35,699 bases of DNA from Paracoccaceae bacterium (GTDB taxonomy: Bacteria > Pseudomonadota > Alphaproteobacteria > Rhodobacterales > Rhodobacteraceae), in the NCBI GenBank assembly GCA_902525995.1, contig CABZJG010000002.1:1-35699 (forward strand), given 5' to 3'. The position numbers and the translations under genes were made by a program. Of the stretch, positions 21,485 to 30,335 are shown one piece after another; positions within the stretch are counted from its first letter, which is position 1; the number at the start of each line of letters is the position of its first letter. The notes beneath the pieces are model-generated. The model saw only the letters and a list, made by a program, of their open reading frames with translations. It did no database searches and had not been told where the DNA came from.

Positions 21485-23859
21485 CAAAATTTAAAAACGT
21501 CGCTGATTATCTCAATTATAGCCATATGGCCGCCCCCGGCGTTGTTGTGGGCAAGGATAAAAGCTTAATGGCGGCCTGGGCGCTGAAAGGTTTTGATTGT
21601 GAAAGCATGTCTGGCGAGGAAATCGATGCGCGTTTGGACAGGCTTGCCGTGGGACTTTCGCGCATGAGCGACGGCGATGGAATTTGGATCTCTCTTGAGC
21701 GGCGTAAAGTAAAGAGGGTTTTATGCGAGCAGAGCGCCAATGCGCAACTTGGGGCGATCCTGCGCGCTGAAAATGCTGCACTCTCAGAGAGGGAAGAGGC
21801 CTATGAGAACCACCTATCGCTGGCGCTGCAATCGCATTTTACATCTCATGAGAAACGCAGCGCGGTGCTTGAAGAGTTTGAAAGCCGCCGGCAAACAATT
21901 GAAAATATTTTCAGCGCAGCCTTTGAAATGCGCCGCCTTGGGGAAATGAACACAGAAGGATCGCTTGTTAGCGACGAGTTTGTGAGTTTGCTGTGTAGTA
22001 TGGCCACAGGACGGCCCATGCCGCATTTTACAAACGCAGAGCGTCCGCTTATCGAGCTCAGCCCACATATAGCGCGCTCTTTTGCCCAAGACAATTTCAC
22101 AGCTTTACCGATCATTGATGGTGTGGGCGTTGCGATTGCAACGCTCTGGGGCTTTCCACGCAGCGAGTTGGATACGCGATTTTTACGCGATTTGGAATCG
22201 CTGCCCTTGGCCTATCGCTGGACATCCCGTTTCATAAAAATGGACAGCCAGGCGACAAAGAAAAAGGTCACGCAAATTGGGCGCCGCTGGAAACAATCAG
22301 GCACCAATATGGCGCATCAGGTGATGACGGGCGAGCAAAGTCCCATGGAAGCCTCCTCTCAAGTTGCGATCAATGAGCTTGAACTTATCAACATGGCCAT
22401 GGTGCGCGAGGGCGCGGTTTTCGGGCGTTTTACATCTGTTTTAACGGCCGCTTATGACAAAGAAGGGCTTGCGGGCGACAGCAATGAGGCTCGTGTAACC
22501 GAAGTGTGGCGCGTCTTTGAACAAGCCGCAATGGAATGTGAGCTTGATATTCGGCTGGAATGCGAAAAAGCGTTTGATGCCTTTTTAGGATCGCTGCCTG
22601 GCCATCTCAATGACAGCTGCCGCCCTCTGATCTTATCTGCAAATGCGGCTTTTGCACTGATGCCGCTGCAAACCACATGGCCAGGCGAAAAAAACGCACC
22701 ATGCCCCCCGCCCTTTTTCCCCAGCGATGCCCCACCCCTTTTAGAAGGAATGAGCATTACCGGTGAGCCGTTTTCCTTCAACATTCATTGGAAAGATGTT
22801 GGCCATACGTTAATTTTAGGCCCAAGTACGGCGGGTAAATCTGTTCTTTTAAGTGCCATTGCAGCGCATTTTCTTCGCTATGACGACGCGCAGGTCTTTT
22901 TCTTCGACAAATTACGCTCCTCTTTCTATACTGCACTGGCGTTTGGCGGACAGGTCTTTGAGTTTGGGGCCGATCATTCAACGGGCGTCGCGCCGCTACA
23001 GCAGGTCGCCGAACTGGGAGAAGAATGGACGACCGCATGGCTGTGCGAAATGTTGCGCCTTCATAATATCCCCGTCACAGCTCAAATAGAAGCAGACATT
23101 GCAGCGTGCCTCAAAGGCGCAGGTCATGACGACTTTGGGTTCGAAGATCTGGTCAGTTATGCGCTCCCTTCGGACGCTAAGGCGGTGTTTGAAAAATTTG
23201 TGGCCCATCCGATGCTGGACAACGCTGCCGCGCAAATTGGACAGAGCCCTTTTACAGTTTTTGAAAGCCATGAGCTGTTCAAGCTTGATGAAAAGCTGGC
23301 AGTTCTATTGCTCGATTACCTGTTTCAGCATGTGGAAAAACAGCTCGAAAGCGGGCGTCCAACCATCATTGTCATTGATGAAGCCCATGCGTTTCTGCGC
23401 CATACCATTTTTGAAGATCGCATACGAACCTGGCTGAAAGAGGGCCGCAAACAAAACGCCTCTTTAATACTGGCGACGCAAGAACTCACCGATGTGGCCG
23501 AGAGCAAGATTGCGCCCACTATTCAAGAGAACATCCGCACGAAAATATATTTGCCAAATGATGCTGCGCGATCCGTGGAAACGGCCGATAAATATCGCCG
23601 TATTGGACTGTCTGAAGCGCAAATCGCCATTATCAAAACGATGACGTCTAAGAAACATTATCTGGTCACGAAACCGGCCGATGGAATGGGGCGCGACACC
23701 AACTCTCACGGGCGCGTTGTCGATTTTGGGTTTTCACAAACGGCGCTGGCGCTCTTTGGCCAAACATCTGCGCAAGACAGCCTAAGGGCAGAGCAAATAC
23801 ATAAGAAAAACCCTCAATTTTGGTTGGATGATTTAACCCAAAAAGGAGCCGCCCCATGA
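21481..23859 (+). CDS. virB4: VirB4/TrbE-type T4SS ATPase
   Basis: This 792-residue protein fits VirB4/TrbE in length and motifs. The N-terminal CagE/TrbE region is followed by the P-loop GPSTAGKSVLL at about residue 447 and a Walker B IIVIDEAHAF near residue 629. Next come the family's LILATQELTD motif and an Arg-containing ENIRTKIYLPN. VirB4 energises pilus biogenesis and substrate passage at the inner membrane, usually with VirB3, which here lies on the other strand. It overlaps both neighbours by ATGA. Confidence 0.9.
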   Translation: MTKFKNVADYLNYSHMAAPGVVVGKDKSLMAAWALKGFDCESMSGEEIDARLDRLAVGLSRMSDGDGIWISLERRKVKRVLCEQSANAQLGAILRAENAALSEREEAYENHLSLALQSHFTSHEKRSAVLEEFESRRQTIENIFSAAFEMRRLGEMNTEGSLVSDEFVSLLCSMATGRPMPHFTNAERPLIELSPHIARSFAQDNFTALPIIDGVGVAIATLWGFPRSELDTRFLRDLESLPLAYRWTSRFIKMDSQATKKKVTQIGRRWKQSGTNMAHQVMTGEQSPMEASSQVAINELELINMAMVREGAVFGRFTSVLTAAYDKEGLAGDSNEARVTEVWRVFEQAAMECELDIRLECEKAFDAFLGSLPGHLNDSCRPLILSANAAFALMPLQTTWPGEKNAPCPPPFFPSDAPPLLEGMSITGEPFSFNIHWKDVGHTLILGPSTAGKSVLLSAIAAHFLRYDDAQVFFFDKLRSSFYTALAFGGQVFEFGADHSTGVAPLQQVAELGEEWTTAWLCEMLRLHNIPVTAQIEADIAACLKGAGHDDFGFEDLVSYALPSDAKAVFEKFVAHPMLDNAAAQIGQSPFTVFESHELFKLDEKLAVLLLDYLFQHVEKQLESGRPTIIVIDEAHAFLRHTIFEDRIRTWLKEGRKQNASLILATQELTDVAESKIAPTIQENIRTKIYLPNDAARSVETADKYRRIGLSEAQIAIIKTMTSKKHYLVTKPADGMGRDTNSHGRVVDFGFSQTALALFGQTSAQDSLRAEQIHKKNPQFWLDDLTQKGAAP

Positions 23860-24674
23860 AACGAATGCAACACTTAATCTGTGCGTTTTATCTGACGACC
23901 GGGCTTTCAAGCCCGTCCCACGCGGGGCCCGCAACGGGTGCGGCCACAGAATGGACGCAGCTTGCAAACCTTGGGGAATTGGGCGCCCTGGTCTCAACAG
24001 AAACGCAATCGCTTAACACCTTGGCCGAAATGCTTGGCGCGGAATTCGAGCAAATCAGAACATTGAATGAAACCTATCAAACAATGCTGCAAAACACGGC
24101 CCGCGTTGACGAAAGTTTCAAGCGAGATGCGGCCCGTTCTATTTTGGATATGGCCGCAGTGCTACGGCAATCCAGCGCGCTTGTGGCAAAGGGTAAAAAT
24201 CTGGATCAATTTCTGCGCTCGGGAAACATCACTGATCCTCTTTACGATGATGCGCCGCTGGAGCGTGCCCAAATCAGTGAACGATATGACAGATGGGCAG
24301 GCCAATGGAATAGCTCTCTTAGCTCTTCTTTGAGCAAAGCAGGTCTGACGATCAAAGATGTCGAGCAGGAGGCCGATTTGCTTTCGGCCATTCAAAGCAG
24401 GGTAGGCAATGAGGACGGGCAGCTGAAGGCCTTGCAGATTTCCAATGAGCTCAGCAGCTCGCTCGCCACCCAGATGATGGATCTCAGAAGCCTCACAGCA
24501 TTGCAGGTCGAGCAGAACGGCGTGGCATGGGGCCGTGTTTTGTCCGAGCAGGACGAAGCCGAGGCCAAAGCCCGCGCTTTTGAAATTCAAAGGAATCAAG
24601 AGCTCAAACGTCTGGAGCAAGAGATGAAGAATGCGCGCGGCATCAACGAAATCTTGGGCATTGGAGGAAAGTGA
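23856..24674 (+). CDS. virB5: VirB5/TrbJ-type periplasmic protein
   Basis: The 272-residue secreted protein has a signal peptide ending at about residue 23 (SSPSHAG). The TrbJ-like opening ATEWTQLANLGELG follows, then long amphipathic helices with a coiled-coil character throughout. VirB5/TrbJ proteins are minor pilus-tip components that touch recipients. Position between virB4 and virB6 matches trbE-trbJ-trbL. No Cys is present in the mature part. It overlaps virB4 by ATGA and virB6 by TGATG. Confidence 0.75.
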   Translation: MKRMQHLICAFYLTTGLSSPSHAGPATGAATEWTQLANLGELGALVSTETQSLNTLAEMLGAEFEQIRTLNETYQTMLQNTARVDESFKRDAARSILDMAAVLRQSSALVAKGKNLDQFLRSGNITDPLYDDAPLERAQISERYDRWAGQWNSSLSSSLSKAGLTIKDVEQEADLLSAIQSRVGNEDGQLKALQISNELSSSLATQMMDLRSLTALQVEQNGVAWGRVLSEQDEAEAKARAFEIQRNQELKRLEQEMKNARGINEILGIGGK

Positions 24675-25771
24675 TGCGGGTTTTTTGGTTTGTTGTTTTA
24701 GTAATCCTCATGGCTAATCCCACCGCTGCCCAAGAGGTTGCGCCGGCCTCTGGAGGCGATGAGATTGTCGAAAACTTAAAGCAGGCCATAGATGGTATGG
24801 GCGGGCGCATAGCGCCTTACGCCATTTGGTTCCTAACCAGCCTGTTTGTTATCGATATTATCATTACGTTCGGCCGCGCCACGCTTCAAGGCACGGGTTT
24901 GGGGGAGACCTTGAACCGGTTTATTATACGTTTGCTGATTATTACGCTGGCTATATTTTTCATCAACAGTGTCTCGCAATTTGTCGAGATGTTCATCAAT
25001 GCCGCCATACGGCTCGGCTCCGAAGCCTCCGATCAAAAGGAAATATCAGATATAGCCGTATCGACAATTGTGAACGAAGCGTTGGCTTTTGCCCGTGACG
25101 TCATGGGCCTTATGGACTGGAAGCAGATCGGTACAGCTATCATCTTGGGAATTGTTATAATCATCGGCTTAATTATTGGGGCCGTGATCGCTGCGCTCGT
25201 TATTCTGGCCTATGCGGAGATGTATTTTGTCGCCTTCATGGGCGTTTTTGTTCTGGGCTTTGCGGGCCTGTCCAGCACAACGGGCGCTGCGATCACCTAC
25301 GTTAAAACTCTGATCGGGCAGGCTTTGAAACTGATGGCGCTGCTTGTGACCTATGCGTTCATGAGCCAATTGACGACCGGGCTTGCCGGGCCGGACGGGG
25401 TAACTTTTGATCAGGCTCTTTCAATGCTGATGGTGCAGGTCATTACGCTGGTGCTTGTGGCCACACTTCCCGGATCACTGCAACAGCTGGCCGGCGGGCT
25501 TGGTTCATCAGGATCCTTTGAAATGACCGCCCGCATGGGCGCCAAAACCGGGCTGACAGCGAGCGCGGCAGCAGCTGGTGCAGCAGGCGCAGCATCATTA
25601 GGTGGAATAGGGGGGGGTCTGCTGGGCGGTGGGAAGGGCCTATTGGATGCCCTTCAGGCTGGCGGCGGTGCCGATCAGGCTCTCAAAGGTCTTGGCAAAG
25701 GTCTTGGCAAAGGCGTAGCGCCCGGTGTGAGAACCGGTCTTAAATACCTCAATAAAGCAAGAGGCAAGTAA
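24674..25771 (+). CDS. virB6: VirB6/TrbL-type polytopic membrane protein
   Basis: The start is ATG 24674, six bases after GGAGG; the GTG three bases earlier is less likely. The 365-residue protein has a signal-like first helix and then about six hydrophobic segments between residues 35 and 270 (for example AIILGIVIIIGLIIGAVIAA). A Gly/Ala-rich C-terminal tail contains GKGLGKG repeats, as in TrbL. It should form the inner-membrane channel. A second VirB6-like domain is encoded downstream at 28965-30335. Confidence 0.8.
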   Translation: MRVFWFVVLVILMANPTAAQEVAPASGGDEIVENLKQAIDGMGGRIAPYAIWFLTSLFVIDIIITFGRATLQGTGLGETLNRFIIRLLIITLAIFFINSVSQFVEMFINAAIRLGSEASDQKEISDIAVSTIVNEALAFARDVMGLMDWKQIGTAIILGIVIIIGLIIGAVIAALVILAYAEMYFVAFMGVFVLGFAGLSSTTGAAITYVKTLIGQALKLMALLVTYAFMSQLTTGLAGPDGVTFDQALSMLMVQVITLVLVATLPGSLQQLAGGLGSSGSFEMTARMGAKTGLTASAAAAGAAGAASLGGIGGGLLGGGKGLLDALQAGGGADQALKGLGKGLGKGVAPGVRTGLKYLNKARGK

Positions 25772-25786
25772 CGGGATGGATCTCTT

Positions 25787-26443
25787 GTGAGCAATCAGGA
25801 TTTCAATAGTTTTATAGACGGTTTGGAAAAAGACCGGCGATCCTTTGTCATCAGCTGGTGGATATTCATCGTTTCGGCTGTGATATTTTCCATCACAACG
25901 CTTTGGCTGGCGTTGGATGTGACCTGGCAAAAGGCCGACAATCACGTTCTCGCATTAGACCCGGCAGGGCGCGTGGTTCTGGCGCCCAAAGCAGACAGGC
26001 TGAGCGACTGGCCAGATCAGGCGTTTGAGCGCTTTGTCATTAATTATATCGAGCTGATGCGCCGGATTGATGCTGATCACGATATTTTGCTCTCTGACAT
26101 TAGCCGCCTGAGTGCTTTGACGCCAAGTGGATCTCCCGCCCGTCAAAAACTGCGCGAGCAAGGCGCAGGCGGTGCAAGATCCCAACTGCACGGCACATCC
26201 ACCCGCAGCGTGAAAATCGAGCGCGTTGAAAAGCAAAGCGAAACGGTCTGGCTTGTGGTCTGGAATGAACAAACAAAAGATTATGGCAGCGGCAGAGTGT
26301 CGGAGGCGCATCGCTATCAGGCCAGCCTTCTGCTCCGCACCGGCCCTATTGGGAGCGCAAGCGCTTTGCAGCTCAACCCGATGGGTGTTTTTGTTCATGA
26401 TTTCGATATTCAAAGATTAATAGAGGCGAGCGGCAGTGGATAA
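25787..26443 (+). CDS. virB8: VirB8/TrbF-type protein, first copy
   Basis: Translation probably starts at GTG 25787, seven bases after GGGATGGA; the nearby ATG 25776 reads only MDLL. The 218-residue bitopic protein has a short cytoplasmic N-terminus, one membrane helix at about residues 22-46 (SWWIFIVSAVIFSITTLWLAL), and a periplasmic NTF2-like domain. The end motif NPMGVFVHDF is typical of TrbF/VirB8. VirB8 nucleates T4SS assembly in the inner membrane. A diverged paralogue overlaps its end. Confidence 0.7.
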   Translation: MSNQDFNSFIDGLEKDRRSFVISWWIFIVSAVIFSITTLWLALDVTWQKADNHVLALDPAGRVVLAPKADRLSDWPDQAFERFVINYIELMRRIDADHDILLSDISRLSALTPSGSPARQKLREQGAGGARSQLHGTSTRSVKIERVEKQSETVWLVVWNEQTKDYGSGRVSEAHRYQASLLLRTGPIGSASALQLNPMGVFVHDFDIQRLIEASGSG

Positions 26444-27107
26444 CGCAGAAAACCCTTATGAGGCCGCGCATCAAATTTGGGAAGAAAAGCACTGGTTTTA
26501 CAGGCGCGGACGGCGGCTTTTTTTAGCCCTCAGTGCTTTGCTGCTTGTCCTGACCGTTCTTGCGGCGCTGCTGCTGTGGTCTGCCAGTGCGACGTTAAGA
26601 CTGTCTACATCTGTTGTGCAAACAGACAAGTTGATCCCCTCCAGTTTTGCTTATGGAAGAACGCAGCACCATTGGGAGCCGCCTGTAATCCGCCGCGAGC
26701 TTGCCGATTTCATCACAAGGCTGCGCACCATTCCCAATGACCGCGTTGTTTTAAGCGAAAATCTCAAATTTGTATTTGCGCATTTAGGGCGCAGCACGCC
26801 GGGGTACAATAAAGCAAGCGCCTATATCAATGATCCACAAAAAAACCCCGGAGCATTGCAAAACCGCTTTATTCGCCGCGTGGCCGTCAAATCAGTCACC
26901 TTTCAGGGCGGCAGTACATGGCTGATCGAATGGACGGAAACCCTCACCGACCGGCAAAACCCTAAAGAGCCGCGCTCCGCACAATACCAGGGTAATTTTC
27001 AGCTGATGAAATCAACCTCCCCTGAAGCAGATGCCATTTCAAGAAATCCACTTGGCCTCGTTGTGCGAGACTGGACCCAAACTTACTTAGGAACACCCGA
27101 TGAATAG
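26436..27107 (+). CDS. virB8: VirB8/TrbF-type protein, second copy
   Basis: GTG 26436 overlaps the first copy by eight bases. The 223-residue product begins with the TrbF hallmark ENPYEAAHQIWEEKHWFY, which the first copy lacks, followed by one membrane helix (LALSALLLVLTVLAALLLW). Its periplasmic domain ends with NPLGLVVRDW, parallel to NPMGVFVHDF in copy one. Two adjacent VirB8s may form a mixed ring or have divided roles. I favour a TrbF identity for this copy. Confidence 0.75.
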   Translation: MDNAENPYEAAHQIWEEKHWFYRRGRRLFLALSALLLVLTVLAALLLWSASATLRLSTSVVQTDKLIPSSFAYGRTQHHWEPPVIRRELADFITRLRTIPNDRVVLSENLKFVFAHLGRSTPGYNKASAYINDPQKNPGALQNRFIRRVAVKSVTFQGGSTWLIEWTETLTDRQNPKEPRSAQYQGNFQLMKSTSPEADAISRNPLGLVVRDWTQTYLGTPDE

Positions 27108-28977
27108 ACTCAAACAGCGCCCCTTGCTCATAGTCCTTCTGATGGGCATTTTCCTGTCGGTTTTAGCGATCTTTGGCGCGCGCTACGCAGACAGCACTAT
27201 GTTGGGTCTATTGGGTCTGAGCTCCAATGAAGACACCGCCGAGCTTTCAGATCAAAGCAGATATGGCGGCACAATTGATGGCATGCTGGCACGCACGGAA
27301 ATAGAAACCCTGCCTCAGATCATCGAACCCCTACCGCCGCTTATTTTAAGCGAAGAAGATGAGGCGCTCGAAAACGAGCCGGCACCTTTGGGCGATCTTA
27401 GTATAGATACCGCCAGTGATCCGCTGCTGCCACCAGATGAGGACCAGCCGGCGCCAAAGCCAGTTGCAGCGCCGGAAGAAAACGCCGCGCCGGCTCCACA
27501 GGCCAGCACACCGCCGCAAACCGGACTTCTCGATAAAGCCACAGAATTTTTTATCGATCCTTTGGCAGCGCAGACAAATAACACCGCTGCGCCGCCCATG
27601 GCTGCCGCGCCGCGCGAGGATGATTGGCGCCAGCAATTGCTTGACGAGTTTAACAAAAATGTTCTCTCAGCAGAGCTTGATGCGCGGCTCGCCGAAAAAG
27701 AAAGGCAGCGCGAACGCGCCAGACAAGCAGATCTTTCGCCGCTTGGCGGATCTTTATTCACACTTGATGAGATGAAGGAAACTCTAACGCCCAATACTGA
27801 TTTTGCCTCAATCAGCCCGAATATGAATACCAGCGAGGCTTTTGATCGCGCAGGTATGTCTGGGCAGACTGAAGCCGCCACCGTAAATGCCCATAGGCTG
27901 GCGGCTGGAACTGTGATTTCCGCCACATTCATAGATAGTATTAATTCTGAATTGGCTGGAAAAACACGCGCGATTGTCACCCGCGATGTATTTGACAGCG
28001 TAGATTTAAGATCGGTGGTTATTCCCAAGGGCGCGCAGCTTCTAGGATCTTATGATTATCAGACAGTCGCGGGGCAAAATAGGCTCTTCGTGTACTGGAC
28101 AAAGCTGCGATTGCCGGATGGCCAAACCGCCCAGCTCGCTGAGGCCTCTTCTCTTTCCCAATCGGGCGAGTCCGGTCTTGAAGGGCAGCGCAGTAGCGGC
28201 TTTTTAAAGGCCATTGTCCAAGGCACTTTGCTGAACCTTGCGCAAAATGCCGCGCGCGGCGGAAGCGCTCCTGAGGCGCCGGATGGTCTGGCGTCCGCTG
28301 CAAAACTCGCACTGGGGCAAAGCTCGGGCACTTTGGCTGAAGAATATTTAAAACGCGCCATGGCCGGGGGCACAACATTTACAATACCGGCCGGCACGCC
28401 TTTTTCTGTGCAACTGGCGACAGATTTGCTGCTTACGCAAGGTGGCGCAGAATATTCAACGCAGCAGAATACTCGCTTCGATCCCCAAAGCACCTTAAAC
28501 TACCGGCGCGCAGACTATGGAACCTGGTCTGATGACGATGGAGATTGCAAAAACACGCGCCACGAACTTCTGGAAAAATCGTCCTCACAAAGCGTTACAT
28601 ATTCATCGGACGGGTGCTTTGTGCAAACCGGCCTCTGGAAAGATCCTTACAGCGCCGAGGTGTTCACCCGCGCAAGCGCGCTGGAAATTGATCACATCGT
28701 GCCTGTCGCCTATGCCCATTATCGAGGCGCAGGGGCTTTTAGCCCGGCTCAAAAGCGTAACTTCTACAATGATCCGGCAAATCTTATTGCGGTCAAAGCC
28801 GCGCTCAATCAAGAAAAGTCGGCAAAAAGCCCCCTCGACTGGCTTCCGCCAAATCGGCGTTTTCGATGCAGCTATGTGACCCGATTTGATTCAATTGCAC
28901 AGAAATATCAGCTGAGCTATCGCAGCGGGGAAAGCGCGCAAATTCAAGCTTTGAAAGATGAGCTATGCGGGGCTTAA
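27100..28977 (+). CDS. virB10: VirB10/TrbI fused to C-terminal HNH nuclease
   Basis: The 625-residue ORF is uninterrupted. Residues 8-26 form the inner-membrane anchor, and 75-170 a Pro/Ala-rich linker. Residues ~255-445 are the VirB10/TrbI outer-membrane-complex domain (GTVISATFIDSINSELAGKTR; RLFVYWTKLRLPDG; ending TFTIPAGTPFSVQLATDLLL). After a linker of about 20 residues, 466-625 match a secreted HNH nuclease of the DUF1524/GmrSD-related type. Visible there are GTWSDDDGDCKNTRHELL, EIDHIVPVAYA (Asp 531, His 532), FYNDPANLIAV and NQEKSAKSPLDWLP, with Cys 483, 506, 590 and 623. All nuclease hallmarks appear intact. VirB10 normally ends after the first domain. The nuclease should lie on the periplasmic or outer side. 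Confidence 0.85.
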   Translation: MNRLKQRPLLIVLLMGIFLSVLAIFGARYADSTMLGLLGLSSNEDTAELSDQSRYGGTIDGMLARTEIETLPQIIEPLPPLILSEEDEALENEPAPLGDLSIDTASDPLLPPDEDQPAPKPVAAPEENAAPAPQASTPPQTGLLDKATEFFIDPLAAQTNNTAAPPMAAAPREDDWRQQLLDEFNKNVLSAELDARLAEKERQRERARQADLSPLGGSLFTLDEMKETLTPNTDFASISPNMNTSEAFDRAGMSGQTEAATVNAHRLAAGTVISATFIDSINSELAGKTRAIVTRDVFDSVDLRSVVIPKGAQLLGSYDYQTVAGQNRLFVYWTKLRLPDGQTAQLAEASSLSQSGESGLEGQRSSGFLKAIVQGTLLNLAQNAARGGSAPEAPDGLASAAKLALGQSSGTLAEEYLKRAMAGGTTFTIPAGTPFSVQLATDLLLTQGGAEYSTQQNTRFDPQSTLNYRRADYGTWSDDDGDCKNTRHELLEKSSSQSVTYSSDGCFVQTGLWKDPYSAEVFTRASALEIDHIVPVAYAHYRGAGAFSPAQKRNFYNDPANLIAVKAALNQEKSAKSPLDWLPPNRRFRCSYVTRFDSIAQKYQLSYRSGESAQIQALKDELCGA

Positions 28978-30335
28978 GGGCACTCATTTATATCATTTCC
29001 CTGTGCGGCCTGTGCATTGTGCAGACATCCGCGCGGGCCTGCACGACCTCAAGCCTTCTCGTTCTTATAGGCCAGCTCGAAGCGCCTGAAGGGTTTAATC
29101 AAACCTATTCCGGCGTTAAATTTCCTCCGCCCGAACCACTTGACCAGATGACAGTGCAAGAGGTGATGGACTGGCAGAGCGCGGCAGGGCTGACGCCTGT
29201 ATCCTCTGCCGCAGGGCGCTATCAACTTACCCGTGAGGTGCTGGATGCGCTTGTTCAAAGCGGCACCATCAGAGCCCGCGACAGATTTAACCCCAAAACA
29301 CAAACGCGGGCCGCAATTCATCTGCTCGAAAAAGCAGGATATAAAGACGGCGTGAGCGATCCGGATGTGGCCAATCGCATCGCGACGCTTTGGCCTTCTT
29401 TTCCGCGTGTGAGCGCCAAGAACAGCGCAGATCCAAGCGCAGAGTCAACTACGGTGCCAAAACGCATCGGCATTGCGGGCAATCCCGCCCTGCTGGATGA
29501 CCAGAGTTTCATGCAATTTTTGAACTGTGAAATAGACATCCATGCGGCCAAGGCCGCCTCAAGCACCATTCAAAAGAGCCGTAGCCTGTCAGGGTTTATC
29601 GAAAACCTGCTCGAACAAACGCGCCAGGCAAGCGAGCGCATTGCAAAAAACCTAACGCCGATGGCCCTGCCTCTGCTCTTCGCTATGTTCACAATACAAC
29701 TTGTTTTGACTGGCGCCCAAACGGCTTTGCGTGGCACGTCCTTGAGTGATTTTCTAACCGCCTTTACCTTTAAACTTCTGATCTTCGTTTTACTTTGGGC
29801 AGTGATCCTCAAATATCCCGACTTTTTAAAAATGGTACAGCGCGCGGCAGGCGCTTTGAGCGGCACAGCTCTTGGCCAAAGCGATTTTTCGCTTCAAGAC
29901 TATGTGGTGGGGCGCTCTAATCTGCTGAATAAAAATATGATGATCGCCAGCACCCTTGGTGTGGGCCCCGAGCTTATAGCCGCAGGCGTTGCGGCCATCT
30001 CTTACCTTTTAATGATGGCCATCGTTGCGGTGATCATCTGGCATTATGCCGCTGCGTTGCTGACAGCCGCCATGGCAAGCTTTGTGCTGGCATTTGGCGC
30101 GCTTGAGGCTTTAAAGCCCACCGCCATAAACGCTGTCTCGACCCTGACCATCGGCCTGCTGCGGATCTTTGCGGTCAACGGGGTGTTTTTTATTTTATGG
30201 GGGCTGTTCAAATCCGTCAGCGATCAATCAGCCTCGCAGTCCGCAGCCTTCGGGATGCTTGTCATGGATGTCTTGATGTTGGTCTTATTGGCCGTATTGC
30301 CCACCTATATTTCGGGGCTTGGAAAACTGCGATGA
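28965..30335 (+). CDS. Muramidase-VirB6/TrbL fusion protein
   Basis: The 456-residue protein joins two T4SS functions. After a signal peptide (VQTSARA), residues ~28-190 form a lysozyme-fold muramidase or lytic transglycosylase domain with IGQLEAPEGF (likely catalytic Glu), QMTVQEVMDWQ and SSAAGRYQLT, the last close to lambda-R/GH104 enzymes. Residues ~230-456 contain about six membrane segments (ALPLLFAMFTIQLVLTGAQ; LLIFVLLWAVILKYPDF) arranged like TrbL/VirB6. It would place a cell-wall-cutting head in the periplasm on an inner-membrane channel subunit. It overlaps virB10 and the next muramidase gene. A separate VirB6 exists at 24674. Confidence 0.75.
   Translation: MRGLRALIYIISLCGLCIVQTSARACTTSSLLVLIGQLEAPEGFNQTYSGVKFPPPEPLDQMTVQEVMDWQSAAGLTPVSSAAGRYQLTREVLDALVQSGTIRARDRFNPKTQTRAAIHLLEKAGYKDGVSDPDVANRIATLWPSFPRVSAKNSADPSAESTTVPKRIGIAGNPALLDDQSFMQFLNCEIDIHAAKAASSTIQKSRSLSGFIENLLEQTRQASERIAKNLTPMALPLLFAMFTIQLVLTGAQTALRGTSLSDFLTAFTFKLLIFVLLWAVILKYPDFLKMVQRAAGALSGTALGQSDFSLQDYVVGRSNLLNKNMMIASTLGVGPELIAAGVAAISYLLMMAIVAVIIWHYAAALLTAAMASFVLAFGALEALKPTAINAVSTLTIGLLRIFAVNGVFFILWGLFKSVSDQSASQSAAFGMLVMDVLMLVLLAVLPTYISGLGKLR

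Noticed and set aside
27315-28028. Minus-strand 237-codon ORF inside virB10
   Set aside because: It is a shadow of the Pro/Ala-rich VirB10 linker; the Ser-rich translation is typical of reverse frames.
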